NCBI GenBank assembly: GCA_900469625.1
Contig: UBXV01000014.1
Location: 1-59,042 of the forward strand
DNA length: 59,042 nucleotides
Origin: Hyphomicrobiales bacterium
Lineage (GTDB): Bacteria; Pseudomonadota; Alphaproteobacteria; Rhizobiales; Rhizobiaceae
Direction: 5' to 3'
The notes under the pieces were generated by a model, which saw only the letters and a program-made list of their open reading frames with translations, ran no database searches and was not told the origin of the DNA. Below are positions 33,655-42,223 of the stretch, piece after piece; within the stretch, counting starts at the first letter, position 1, and every line of letters begins with the position of its first letter. A program made the position numbers and the translations under genes.

Positions 33655-34683
33655 TCAAAGCCGCCAGCCGCTGACAACGGCAAAGTTCGCCTTCTGACCC
33701 ACGGGTATCGCCGTGTCGCCGAAAGCCTTCAGCGCTTGCCCGTCCGGCAGCGCCAGCGTCAGGGCGAAGCGCTCGCCCTCGTAGACGCAGGCCGTGACCT
33801 CGAGCGCCATGCCGAGAGGATCCGGCCGGACATGCTCCGGTCGCACCAGCACGTCGCGGCGATGGCCCACGCCCGGCGCAGAGCCGATCGCCTCGCGCAG
33901 CTGCGGCCAGGCGAGCGCGCGCGGCGCATGCTCGGCCAGCGGAACCTTCAGGATCGAGCCGCGGCCGATCAGCCCGCCGACGACGGTGCCTTCCGGGCGC
34001 GCATAGATTTCGGAAGGTGCGGCCATCTGCACCAGCCTGCCCTCCGACATCACGGCGACATCGGTTGCCAGCGCCATCGCCTCCGACTGGTCGTGCGTCA
34101 CATAGACCATCGTCGCGCCGGAGCGTTCGTGAAAGATGCGGAACGTCTCCTCCATCGACTTGCGCAGGTGCTGGTCGAGATTGGCGAGCGGCTCGTCGAG
34201 CAGCACCACGTCGGGCGACGTCACCAGGCAGCGCGCCAGCGCCACCCGTTGCCGCTGGCCGCCGGACAAGGCCGCCGGCCGGCGCTCGGCGTAGTCGGTG
34301 AGCTTCACCAGTGCCAGCGCCTCGCCCACCTTGCGCCGCCAGGTCTCGCCGGAGACGCCGCGCACCTTCAGGGGATAACCGACATTTTCCGCCACCGTCA
34401 TATGCGGCCAGAGCGCATAGGACTGGAACACCATCGCCATGTTGCGCTTTTCCGGCGGCAGCGCCCGCGCGGCATCCGAGAGCCGGCGCTCGCCATAGTC
34501 GATCGAGCCGTCGCTCGGCTGCTCGAAGCCGGCGGTCATGCGCAGCACCGTGGTCTTGCCGCAGCCCGACGGGCCGAGCAGCGCCAGGAAACCGCCTTCG
34601 CGCACCGTCAGCGACACGTCCGAGACGGCAGGCCGGCCGCCGCCGAAATCCTTGGTCAGGTGATTGAGGATCAGTTGCGCCAC
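33655..34683 (-). CDS. ABC transporter ATP-binding protein (Fe3+/AfuC type)
   Basis: Protein of 342 aa: Walker A 'LLGPSGCGKTTVLRMTAGFE', Q-loop 'MVFQSYALWPHMTV', signature 'LSGGQRQRVALARCLV', Walker B 'VVLLDEPLANLD', H-loop 'VTHDQSEAM', and a C-terminal TOBE-like regulatory domain from about residue 240. This is the FbpC/AfuC/PotA class energising import. GTG 34683 overlaps the permease stop by 13 nt, which gives coupled translation. Third gene of the binding protein-permease-ATPase operon. Confidence 0.93.
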   Translation of the reverse strand: MAQLILNHLTKDFGGGRPAVSDVSLTVREGGFLALLGPSGCGKTTVLRMTAGFEQPSDGSIDYGERRLSDAARALPPEKRNMAMVFQSYALWPHMTVAENVGYPLKVRGVSGETWRRKVGEALALVKLTDYAERRPAALSGGQRQRVALARCLVTSPDVVLLDEPLANLDQHLRKSMEETFRIFHERSGATMVYVTHDQSEAMALATDVAVMSEGRLVQMAAPSEIYARPEGTVVGGLIGRGSILKVPLAEHAPRALAWPQLREAIGSAPGVGHRRDVLVRPEHVRPDPLGMALEVTACVYEGERFALTLALPDGQALKAFGDTAIPVGQKANFAVVSGWRL

Positions 34684-36443
34684 GGCAGCACGCCTTCCGG
34701 AAGGTAGTTTGCAAGGGTTTCGAGCGCCGCCATCAGCGCCATCACCATGAGGACGACCAGCACCGACAGCGCCGAGGCAAGATCGGACGAGCCGCTGTCG
34801 TCGAGATTGAAGATCGCCACGCCCAGCGTCTGCGTGCCCGCCGACCATAAAAGCGCCGAGACCGTCAGCTCGTTGGCGGCGATCAGGAACACGAGGATGA
34901 TCGAGGCACCGGCCGCCGGCGCCACCAGCGGCAGGATCACGTCGCGCATGCGCCGGAAGAAGCCGGCGCCCGACAGCCGTGCCGCCTCCTCCAGCGAAGG
35001 GTCCATCTGCAGGAAGGCGCTCATGACAGGCTTCAGGCTGACGGCAAGGAATGAGGAGAAATAGGCGATCAGGATGATCCAGATGGTGCCATAGAGCGAC
35101 ACGTTGAGGATCGGCAGCGGGGCCGCGAAGGTGAGGATGAAGGCGACGGCCAGCACGATGCCGGGCAGCGCATAGGGAATTTCGATCAGGATGCCGAGCG
35201 TATTTGCCAGCACGCCCTTGCGCCGGTTCATGAGATAGGCGGCCGGCACGGCAACGACGAGCAGCCCGAGGGCCGCGGAACTGGCAAGGAACAGCGAATT
35301 GGTAAAAGCGCTCAGCGTCATCGTCTGGCGAAAGAGGATTTCCTCATAGGCACGCAGCGACACGGTCTTGAGCGTGAGCGGCACGCCATAGGCCGGCACC
35401 AGCGAACTGGCGATCAGTGCCGCGAGCGGCGCCACCAGCACCAGGAACAGGATCGCCGCAAGGGCCAGTTCGACAGCCACGCGAAACCGCCCGAGCGAAA
35501 AGGCGGCATTGGCGCCGGAAAGGCCGATGATGCGGTAATCTTTGCCCGAAAGCGCCCGCTGCTGCAGGATCAGCCCCATGGCCGCGATCGCCGCGATCAG
35601 GCTGGAGATGAGCGCGATCTCGCCGAAGGTGCCCGAGCCGAAGCTTGCAAGCCGCGTGTAGATCAGTGTCGGAAGCACCGTAATCCCGGCGGGAATGCCG
35701 AGGATCGCCGGAATGCCGAAATTGCCGACGCCGGAGACGAAGGCGATCGCCGCACCGGCGATCAGCCCGGGGGCGGCCAGTGGCGCGACGATATCGCGGA
35801 AGACACGAAACGGCGATGCGCCGGAAAGCCTTGCCGCCTCCACTCCGTCGCGCGGCGAGGCCGAAAGCCCCGCCTTCAGCGCCAGGAACACCAGCGGCGC
35901 GTGCTGCACGCCGAGAAGCAGCGAAATACCGAAGAGCGAATAGAGCGGCTGGGGGCTTCCGAGCGGCGGCGCAATGCCCAGCGTCTTCAGAAGCGGGCTC
36001 GCCGGCCCGGTCATTTCCACCCAGGCAAGCGCCGTCACCTGCGGCGGGATCATCATCGGCAGCATGAAGGCGAAGCTCAGGGTCAGCTTGCCCCGGATAT
36101 CGGTCAGCGCCACGGCAAAGGCAAACAGCGCGCCGATTGCGACCGAGATCAGCATGCCGCCCGTCGCAGTTATCAGCGTGTTGCGGATGGCGGCATAGGT
36201 CGCGGGCTCGGTGAGCACGCCGATGGAATGGCCGCTCGCAAGCCCCGAAAAACCGGCTTTGGCGAGGCTGATCAGCGGCAGCGCGCAGAGCAGGAAAAGG
36301 CAGGTGAGCACGAAGGGCACTAGCCAGCGCGGTTCGCCGGCCGGCGATGCGCCGGGCTTTGCCCGCCTCAGGCGCAAGAGGCCGCCATTGGAAATGCGCA
36401 GCCAGCGGGGCCGGCTGCGCATGGTTTCTGCCTGTTTCAACAT
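34671..36443 (-). CDS. ABC transporter permease, fused two-domain (AfuB/FbpB type)
   Basis: Protein of 590 aa with about 12 membrane helices in two homologous halves. Each half carries an EAA loop: 'VEAARLSGASPFRVFRDIVA' near residue 205 and 'LEEAARLSGAGFFRRMRDVI' near 490. The fusion of both transmembrane domains in one chain is typical of ferric iron importers (FbpB/AfuB) and of thiamine ThiP. It sits between the binding-protein gene (8 nt gap) and the ATPase gene (13 nt overlap). Confidence 0.93.
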   Translation of the reverse strand: MLKQAETMRSRPRWLRISNGGLLRLRRAKPGASPAGEPRWLVPFVLTCLFLLCALPLISLAKAGFSGLASGHSIGVLTEPATYAAIRNTLITATGGMLISVAIGALFAFAVALTDIRGKLTLSFAFMLPMMIPPQVTALAWVEMTGPASPLLKTLGIAPPLGSPQPLYSLFGISLLLGVQHAPLVFLALKAGLSASPRDGVEAARLSGASPFRVFRDIVAPLAAPGLIAGAAIAFVSGVGNFGIPAILGIPAGITVLPTLIYTRLASFGSGTFGEIALISSLIAAIAAMGLILQQRALSGKDYRIIGLSGANAAFSLGRFRVAVELALAAILFLVLVAPLAALIASSLVPAYGVPLTLKTVSLRAYEEILFRQTMTLSAFTNSLFLASSAALGLLVVAVPAAYLMNRRKGVLANTLGILIEIPYALPGIVLAVAFILTFAAPLPILNVSLYGTIWIILIAYFSSFLAVSLKPVMSAFLQMDPSLEEAARLSGAGFFRRMRDVILPLVAPAAGASIILVFLIAANELTVSALLWSAGTQTLGVAIFNLDDSGSSDLASALSVLVVLMVMALMAALETLANYLPEGVLPWRN

Positions 36444-36451
36444 TCAGGCGA

Positions 36452-37432
36452 TCAGTTCGTGCCGAAGATGCCGGAGAAGGTCTTGAGGTCGGCGTCGGAA
36501 TTCTTCACCGCCGCGGCCGCATCGATCGGCAGCACCTTGATCGTCTCGCGGGCCGGATAGCCCTCCGGCAGCGCCACGCCGTTGCGCGCCGGGATATAAC
36601 CCATCTTCACCGCCGTCTTCTGGCCCTCTTCCGAAATCAGGAAGTCGACGAACTTCTTGGCGGCTTCCGGGTTCTTGGCGGTCTTCAGGATGCCGACCGG
36701 CTCGGTGACGGCCGACACGCCTTCCGCCGGGAAGACGAACTCGACCGGCGCGCCCTTGGCCTTCTCGCGGATCGCCATGAAATCGACGATCATGCCATAG
36801 GCCTTCTCGCCGGTGGCGACCGCCTTCAGCACGCCGCCATTGCCGCCGGCAGCCGTCGCGCCGTTTTCGGCGAGCGCCTTGTAATAGTCCCAGCCGAGGC
36901 CGTCGATGCCGGCAAGCGTCTGCGCATGGATGAGCGCCGCACCCGAGGTCAGCGGGCTCGGCATCGTCACCAGGCCCTTGGCGTCGGCCTTGGCGAGATC
37001 CTGCCAGCCAGCGGGCCTGGTCGAGGCCGAGGTGTTGTAGATGATGCCGGTGGTGATCATCTTGGTGGAATAGTAGGCGCCGTCGGCATCATAGAGTGCC
37101 GCATCGTAGCTTGCCGCTTCCGGCGACTTGTAGGCGAGCAGCTGGCCGGCTTCCTTCAGGCGCTGCATCGTCACGGTGTCGGCGATGAGCAGCACGTCGG
37201 CAACCGGGTTGCCGGCTTCGATTTCTGCCATCAGCTTGGCCATCAGCTTGGTCGTGCCCTCGCGCACCCACTCCACCTCGACGCCGGGATTGGCCGCCTT
37301 GAAGGCATCGACCGTCGCCTGCGCATCCTCGTTCGGCTGGCTGGTGTAGAGCACCAGGCTCTCGGCAAAGGCGGCGGTTGAAAGCAGCGTGGCGACAAGC
37401 GCACCGGCAACGACGGAGACAAACGATTTCAT
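36452..37432 (-). CDS. ABC transporter substrate-binding protein (Fe3+/AfuA type)
   Basis: Protein of 326 aa with signal peptide 'MKSFVSVVAGALVATLLSTA' to 'AFA-ESLV'. The mature N-terminus 'ESLVLYTSQPNEDAQATVD' and the repeated lobes match FbpA/AfuA-type proteins (family 1/6). 'DAALYDADGAYYSTKMITTG' contains the tandem-Tyr-like region that in FbpA contacts iron, so ferric iron is plausible, but a phosphonate or other anion ligand is not excluded. First gene of the operon; ATG 37432 has GAGG 8 nt upstream, and ATG 37438 is also in frame. Confidence 0.9.
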   Translation of the reverse strand: MKSFVSVVAGALVATLLSTAAFAESLVLYTSQPNEDAQATVDAFKAANPGVEVEWVREGTTKLMAKLMAEIEAGNPVADVLLIADTVTMQRLKEAGQLLAYKSPEAASYDAALYDADGAYYSTKMITTGIIYNTSASTRPAGWQDLAKADAKGLVTMPSPLTSGAALIHAQTLAGIDGLGWDYYKALAENGATAAGGNGGVLKAVATGEKAYGMIVDFMAIREKAKGAPVEFVFPAEGVSAVTEPVGILKTAKNPEAAKKFVDFLISEEGQKTAVKMGYIPARNGVALPEGYPARETIKVLPIDAAAAVKNSDADLKTFSGIFGTN

Positions 37433-37570
37433 CGACATATCCTCGGTTCAAGATGGCGCCGAGCCTTAGAGCCGATGTTTTACAGCCATGTGACAGGCGA
37501 GAGGCGGTTCCACCTTGACAGCACGTGCGCGTCGGGAAATCGTGCCCGCCAAACGGGAGGAGATGCATTG

Positions 37571-37828
37571 ATGGATACTGTTCTGAAAATCGTCGGCGCT
37601 CTGGTCATTCTCGGAGCGCTGGGCATGGAAATGTCCCAAACGGTGCCGGCCTTCGGCACGGTGGGCATGCTCATGGCGCTGCAGTCGGCCCTGCCCGGCA
37701 TCGGCATCGGCATCGCCCTTGTCGCCTTCGGCTCGATGCTCGGCGAGTTGAAGGGCATCCGGCTCGCCTCCGAGCGCAAGGCCGATCTGTACAAGTCGAT
37801 CCTGGATAGCCGCCAGCCGGCCAAGTAA
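37571..37828 (+). CDS. Small membrane protein
   Basis: Protein of 85 aa: 'MDTVLKIVGALVILGALGME' and 'GIGIGIALVAFGSMLGELK' are two membrane helices, followed by a short basic C-terminal tail. No family recognised. Excellent ribosome site (GGGAGGAG) before ATG 37571. It is divergent from the importer operon. Confidence 0.7.
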   Translation: MDTVLKIVGALVILGALGMEMSQTVPAFGTVGMLMALQSALPGIGIGIALVAFGSMLGELKGIRLASERKADLYKSILDSRQPAK

Positions 37829-37954
37829 CGGATGCCGCCGGCCTGGATGTCATCCGGCTTCTAACGATGCCGGGGGCTGGATGGCGGCTCCGCGGCACGC
37901 GTTGGCCCCTTCCGGCGGCGGCGGAAAAGATTCTTTCGAAAAATTCGGCCCCGA

Positions 37955-37981
37955 TGTCACACCGGCCGATCCTGTCTCGTC
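37955..37981 (+). promoter_or_regulatory. ECF41 sigma-factor promoter
   Basis: TGTCACA (37955-37961), 16-bp spacer, CGTC (37978-37981). This equals the consensus reported for ECF41 sigma factors, and it precedes the carboxymuconolactone decarboxylase/ECF41 operon by 33 bp. Confidence 0.85.
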
Positions 37982-38014
37982 ATGGTAGTGGAACCAACGA
38001 AAGGAAACGGAACC

Positions 38015-38482
38015 ATGACTGCCAAGATCGACCTTTTCGCCGCTGCCCCGCAACTGATGAAGAGCTGGACCAGCGTCTCCATGGCCATCGCCGCCAGCCT
38101 CGAGCCCGACCTGATCGAACTCGTCAAGATCCGTGCCTCGCAGATCAACGCCTGCGCCAACTGCATCAACATGCACACCCAGGAAGCCCGCGCCAAGGGC
38201 GAGACCGAGCAGCGCATCTACCTGCTTTCGGCCTGGCGCGAGGCGCCCTGCTACTCCGAACGGGAGCGTGCCGCACTCGGCTGGACCGAGGCCCTCACGC
38301 GCCTGTCGGAAGGCCACAGCCATGAAAGCGCCCGCCAGGCGCTGGCCGAACAGTTCACCGAGGAGGAACAGGTGAAGCTCACGCTCATGATCAACGTCAT
38401 CAACGGCTGGAACAGGCTGGCCGTCGGCTTCGGCCTGTGGATGGAGCCGGCTGCGGCAAAGTCCGCCCAGGCGGCCGCCTGA
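38015..38482 (+). CDS. Carboxymuconolactone decarboxylase/AhpD-family protein (ECF41 partner)
   Basis: Protein of 155 aa with the redox motif 'CANCINMHTQEARAKGE' (CxxC followed by His), as in AhpD-like alkylhydroperoxidase proteins. The residue pattern 'LIELVKIRASQINACANC' and 'FTEEEQVKLTLMINVINGWN' is that of the carboxymuconolactone decarboxylase family. ECF41 sigma factors are genomically linked to such COE proteins and drive their transcription. The stop codon overlaps the sigma-factor start (TGATG). Confidence 0.93.
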   Translation: MTAKIDLFAAAPQLMKSWTSVSMAIAASLEPDLIELVKIRASQINACANCINMHTQEARAKGETEQRIYLLSAWREAPCYSERERAALGWTEALTRLSEGHSHESARQALAEQFTEEEQVKLTLMINVINGWNRLAVGFGLWMEPAAAKSAQAAA

Positions 38483-39339
38483 TGGCGGGCAGTGCCCAAG
38501 AGGACGCAGCGGCCGGTTTCGACCCGCTGCGTCCAAAGCTCATCCGCGTCGCCTACCGCATGCTCGGCTCGGTCGCCGATGCCGAGGACATGGTGCAGGA
38601 GGCCTTCATCCGCTGGATGGGGGCCGACCGCTCTGCCGTGCGCGAGCCCGAAGCGTTCCTGCGCCGCACCGTCACCCGGCTCTGCCTCGACCAGCTGAAG
38701 TCGGCGCGGCTGAAGCGCGAAACCTATGTCGGCCCATGGCTTCCCGACCCCGTCGTCGAGGAGGAGCCGGAGGAAGACGTCACCCTGCCCCTGATGCTCG
38801 CTTTGGAGCGCCTGTCGCCGCTCGAGCGCGCCGCCTTTCTGCTGCACGACGTCTTCGGGCTCGGTTTCGAGGAAGTCGCCGCCACCATCGACCGCGACCC
38901 GGCCGCCTGCCGGCAACTCGCCGCCCGCGCCCGCACCCATGTGCGCGAGGGTCGTCCCCGCTTCCAGGTCGAGCAGCAGCGCGGCATCGAACTTGCGGAA
39001 GCCTTTTTCACCGCTTCGCGCAGCGGCGATCTCAAGGCGCTCGGCGCCATGCTCGCCTCCGACGTCAGCATCCACGCCGATGGCGGCGGCAAGCGCTCGG
39101 CCGCCATGCACCCGATCCTCGGCTTCGAGGCCGTTATCAAGGTGCACGAACAGCTGGCAAAACTCTTCCGCGAGCACGGCTCCAACCTCGTGCGCGCCGG
39201 CTTCATCAACGGCCTGCCCGGCTTCGTCACCCGCGAGGCCGACGGCGAGCTTCAGTCGACAGCACTCGAGATCGAGGACGGCAAGGTGGTGGCGATCTAC
39301 ATCGTGCGCAATCCGGACAAGCTGGGGCACCTGCACTAG
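38482..39339 (+). CDS. ECF41-type RNA polymerase sigma factor (SigJ-like)
   Basis: Protein of 285 aa. Sigma-2 'DPLRPKLIRVAYRMLGSVAD' with 'AEDMVQEAFIRWM', then the linker motif 'GPWLPDPV' (WLPEP-like), sigma-4 'LERLSPLERAAFLLHDVFG' and 'RQLAARARTHVREGRPRF'. The C-terminal SnoaL-like extension carries 'ADGGGKRSA' and ends 'YIVRNPDKLGHLH', the DGGGR/K and NPDKL motifs of the group. In ECF41 the extension replaces an anti-sigma factor and both inhibits and is needed for activity. Coupled to the COE gene by a TGATG overlap; autoregulated from the promoter at 37955-37981. Confidence 0.95.
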   Translation: MAGSAQEDAAAGFDPLRPKLIRVAYRMLGSVADAEDMVQEAFIRWMGADRSAVREPEAFLRRTVTRLCLDQLKSARLKRETYVGPWLPDPVVEEEPEEDVTLPLMLALERLSPLERAAFLLHDVFGLGFEEVAATIDRDPAACRQLAARARTHVREGRPRFQVEQQRGIELAEAFFTASRSGDLKALGAMLASDVSIHADGGGKRSAAMHPILGFEAVIKVHEQLAKLFREHGSNLVRAGFINGLPGFVTREADGELQSTALEIEDGKVVAIYIVRNPDKLGHLH

Positions 39340-39455
39340 GCGCGTGACCGCCGGCGGCATGAAACGGTTGCCCACGTGCACTCAAGCGTATGCGCCCTGA
39401 TGTCGGCACGGTCGGCGCGACAGCGCCGGCTCAGCCGTCCGTTCCCGCATCCGGC

Positions 39456-40253
39456 CTATTGCCCGATGCGGCGCTCCTGCATCTCTTCGCCGACGAAGCA
39501 ATTGTAGCCTGTTTGCGCGGCAACCGGCCGCGCCGCCGTCTCGGATCGCTGAAGCCGAGCGACGTTCGGCCCCAGGATCTCGACGATCAGCTTGGCGAGG
39601 ATCGCCTGCGCAAATGCGCGCGTATCCGAGATTTTCAGAAGAAAGGCGCCATCGCCACCGATCACGCAATTCTCGTAATAGGCGTCGAGGTCCGGGATCG
39701 ACTCTGCATCCCGACGCGGCAACAGGATCGGCAACCCGTCGATGACGATGCCCTGCGCCACGGTGGAGTTGCGGGCGACGGGCGCCGGCACGCCGGAATT
39801 GTTCGGCCCGTCCCCCGATATGTCGATCACGCGCCGCACGCCGCGAAACCGGCTTAAGAGGAAGAGTTTGCGGGAAAACGCAAGCGCATTGGAAATCGAG
39901 GTGAACGAGATCCGCCGCATCGGTTGCCGTTGCAATGCCTCGGAAAACTGGCGGGCGCTGCCGGTGCCGTCGATCAGCGTCCAGGGCAAGACCTGCGCGG
40001 CCGACCCGCCCCACTCGACATAGGTCACCGCGATCCGGCCGATCGGGCCGCTGCGGATGGCGGCGACAAGCGCGGGCTGGAGAAAGGCATTCACATAGCC
40101 TTGGCGCTGCAAGTGCTGTTCGTCGGCCTCCATCGAATAGGACACGTCGACGGCCAGCACCAGGGCGAGATCGACGTCGAAGGGAGTGGCCCGGGCGGGC
40201 GTGCTGCCCGCCAGGAGACCGATGCAGACAAGAAGGGCACAGCGCAGTGTCAT
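39456..40253 (-). CDS. DUF1194 (VWA-like) secreted protein
   Basis: Protein of 265 aa: signal peptide 'MTLRCALLVCIGLLAGSTPA' to 'RAT'. Then 'DLALVLAVDVSYSMEADEQH', a VWA fold with the MIDAS D-x-S-x-S, 'VTYVEWGG' and 'VIDISGDGPNNSG' (second MIDAS Asp region). DUF1194 is widespread in Rhizobiales. It is probably a periplasmic metal-dependent adhesion/protein-interaction module. ATG 40253 is chosen at the signal peptide; 40328 is in frame. Monocistronic. Confidence 0.9.
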   Translation of the reverse strand: MTLRCALLVCIGLLAGSTPARATPFDVDLALVLAVDVSYSMEADEQHLQRQGYVNAFLQPALVAAIRSGPIGRIAVTYVEWGGSAAQVLPWTLIDGTGSARQFSEALQRQPMRRISFTSISNALAFSRKLFLLSRFRGVRRVIDISGDGPNNSGVPAPVARNSTVAQGIVIDGLPILLPRRDAESIPDLDAYYENCVIGGDGAFLLKISDTRAFAQAILAKLIVEILGPNVARLQRSETAARPVAAQTGYNCFVGEEMQERRIGQ

Positions 40254-40480
40254 CGCGGTCGCAAGCCCGTTGCCCGACGATACTACGCCTCTTCGGCGCC
40301 CCCGCAATGCAGGGGCGGCGCTGGCCACGCAGTTCGACGCGCGTGCAAAGGCATACTATCCGCCACCGAAAGCATGCCCTGCGGTTGAAAGGCATCGCAG
40401 CTTCACACCGGAAGGGTCTTTCAACAAAGGCTTACCGCAACATCGATGCCGCCATACGCTTCATGTGTTCGGGGCGGAGA

Positions 40481-41947
40481 TCAGATTTCCTTGAGCGTCC
40501 TCGGGCTGCCGAGACTTCCGATCAGGGTTGCGCTCGCCTCGTTCAATCCCAGGACCGTGGTGGCGATATCATGGGCTCTAAAACGGCCGACGACCTTATC
40601 GAGTGCCGCCACAGCCGTGATATCCCAGAAATTGGCCTGCGAAACATCGATGACCACGCTCTTGCCTGCGGCTTGCTCGATGTCGAACGCGTCGATGAAG
40701 ACATCGGCCGAAGCGAAGAACACCTGCCCCGAGACGCGATATCTTATCTGCCCGCGACCGGCGTCGGTCTCTGTTTCCACCTTCATCAGGCGGGCGACCT
40801 TGAAGGTGAAGAACACGCCGCTCAGAAGAACGCCGATGGTGACGCCGAGAGCAAGGTTGGCACTGAACACCGTGACGAGAACGGTCACCACCATGACAAC
40901 GCTGGACATCTTCGGATGAACGACCAGCGTTTTCAACGACGACCAATCGAACGTATCGATGGACACCATCACCATGATGGCGACGAGGGCAGCGACGGGA
41001 ACCTGGGAGACCCATGGCTTCAGGAGAACCATGAGGACGAGCAGGAATGCGCCGGCGAACAGCGTGGACAGCCGGCCCCGTCCGCCATATTTCACGTTGC
41101 TGACGGTCTGGCCGATCATGCCGCAGCCGGCGATCCCGCCGAACAGGCTCGCGGCCGTGTTCGCGATGCCAAGGCCCGTACATTCCCTGTTCTTCGAGCT
41201 TGGCGTCCCCGTGAGATCGTCGACGACACTCGCCGTCATCATCGATTCCAGGAGGCCAACCATGGCTATGGCAAGTGCCGGCCCGGCGATGATCGTCAGC
41301 GTTTCCAGCGTCATCGGCACAGCGGGCCAGCCGAAGACCGGCAGGGAATCAGGCAGTTTTCCGAGATCCGCAATCGTCATGACCGGAAGCTGCAGGGCGA
41401 TCGATGCGACAGTCAGGACGATGATGCAGATCAGCGGCGACGGGATGGCGGTGGTGATCCGCGGTGCGAGGTAGATGACCGCGAGGCCCGCCGCCAGCAT
41501 GCCGTAGGCGAGCCAGTCTCCCCCGATGATATGCGGCAGTTGCGCCGCGAAGATCAGGATCGCCAACGCGTTGACGAATCCCGTGCGCACGGATTTCGAA
41601 ACGAAGCGCATCAGGACCCCGAGACGGAGAAGCCCGAAGACGATCTGGATCACGCCTGCCAGCAGACCGGCGGCGAGGAGATAGGCAAGTCCGTGCGCAT
41701 GAACCAGCGGCGCCGCGACAAGCGCGACCGAACCCGCAGCGGCAGAGATCATGGCCGGACGGCCACCGGTGAAGGCGATGACGATGCCGATGATGAAGGA
41801 CGCAAACAGGCCGACCTGGGGATCGACGCCGGCCACGAAGGAAAACGCGATAACCTCTGGAATGAGCGCGAACGTCGCGACGGCCCCAGCGAGCATTTCG
41901 CGCATGGGATTGGCGGACCAATCCCGGCGGATCGAAGAAAATTGCAT
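40481..41947 (-). CDS. SulP/SLC26-family anion transporter with STAS domain
   Basis: Protein of 488 aa. N-terminal SulP core with about 12-14 membrane helices: 'AGAVATFALIPEVIAFSFVA', 'DPQVGLFASFIIGIVIAFTG', 'AAGSVALVAAPLVHAHGLAY'. The C-terminal about 110 residues form a STAS domain ('VFFASADVFIDAFDIEQAAG', 'VVIDVSQANFWDITAVAALD'). Sulfate or bicarbonate import is typical; substrate not resolvable. ATG 41947 (MQFSSIRRDW) is preferred; the longer frame upstream lacks support. A promoter with an inverted repeat lies about 140 bp upstream. Confidence 0.92.
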   Translation of the reverse strand: MQFSSIRRDWSANPMREMLAGAVATFALIPEVIAFSFVAGVDPQVGLFASFIIGIVIAFTGGRPAMISAAAGSVALVAAPLVHAHGLAYLLAAGLLAGVIQIVFGLLRLGVLMRFVSKSVRTGFVNALAILIFAAQLPHIIGGDWLAYGMLAAGLAVIYLAPRITTAIPSPLICIIVLTVASIALQLPVMTIADLGKLPDSLPVFGWPAVPMTLETLTIIAGPALAIAMVGLLESMMTASVVDDLTGTPSSKNRECTGLGIANTAASLFGGIAGCGMIGQTVSNVKYGGRGRLSTLFAGAFLLVLMVLLKPWVSQVPVAALVAIMVMVSIDTFDWSSLKTLVVHPKMSSVVMVVTVLVTVFSANLALGVTIGVLLSGVFFTFKVARLMKVETETDAGRGQIRYRVSGQVFFASADVFIDAFDIEQAAGKSVVIDVSQANFWDITAVAALDKVVGRFRAHDIATTVLGLNEASATLIGSLGSPRTLKEI

Positions 41948-42085
41948 CTGGTGAGTTCTCGCAAAGCATGGCGAACGCGCTCTGTCGAGCGGTCGTTTGG
42001 GTGGCATGCAGGTTTTGCGTGGTCTGGCGGATCGGCGGCCAGAAGAGCCACCCGGAATTTCACCGGGTCCGTGGTGAGTAGATTC

Positions 42086-42115
42086 GTAATATCGCAAACG
42101 CCCCGCATTGCAATA
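42086..42115 (-). promoter_or_regulatory. Candidate sulP promoter with inverted repeat
   Basis: On the minus strand -35 TTGCAA (42108-42113) and -10 TATTAC (42086-42091) have a 16-bp spacer. The inverted repeat ATATCGCAA (42089-42097) / TTGCAATAT (42107-42115), one mismatch, frames it, suggesting a regulator site. Confidence 0.5.
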
Positions 42116-42223
42116 TGAAACTGCAACGGCGATCGACGCGAAACGGCCGTTCACACGATGAACGGCGGCTTCTCCATGCGTATGGGTCGAGGCAGGAACT
42201 CTCCGGCTACCGCCAATCGGCGA

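Noticed and set aside
36347-37381. Long rightward frame of more than 300 codons inside the binding-protein gene
   Set aside because: It is a His/Arg/Gly/Leu-rich antisense shadow of the solute-binding protein, which has a signal peptide and family blocks.
39935-42118. Rightward open frame of over 700 codons across DUF1194 and SulP
   Set aside because: Hydrophilic, Asp/Arg/His-rich antisense frame of two clear genes on the other strand; no family similarity.
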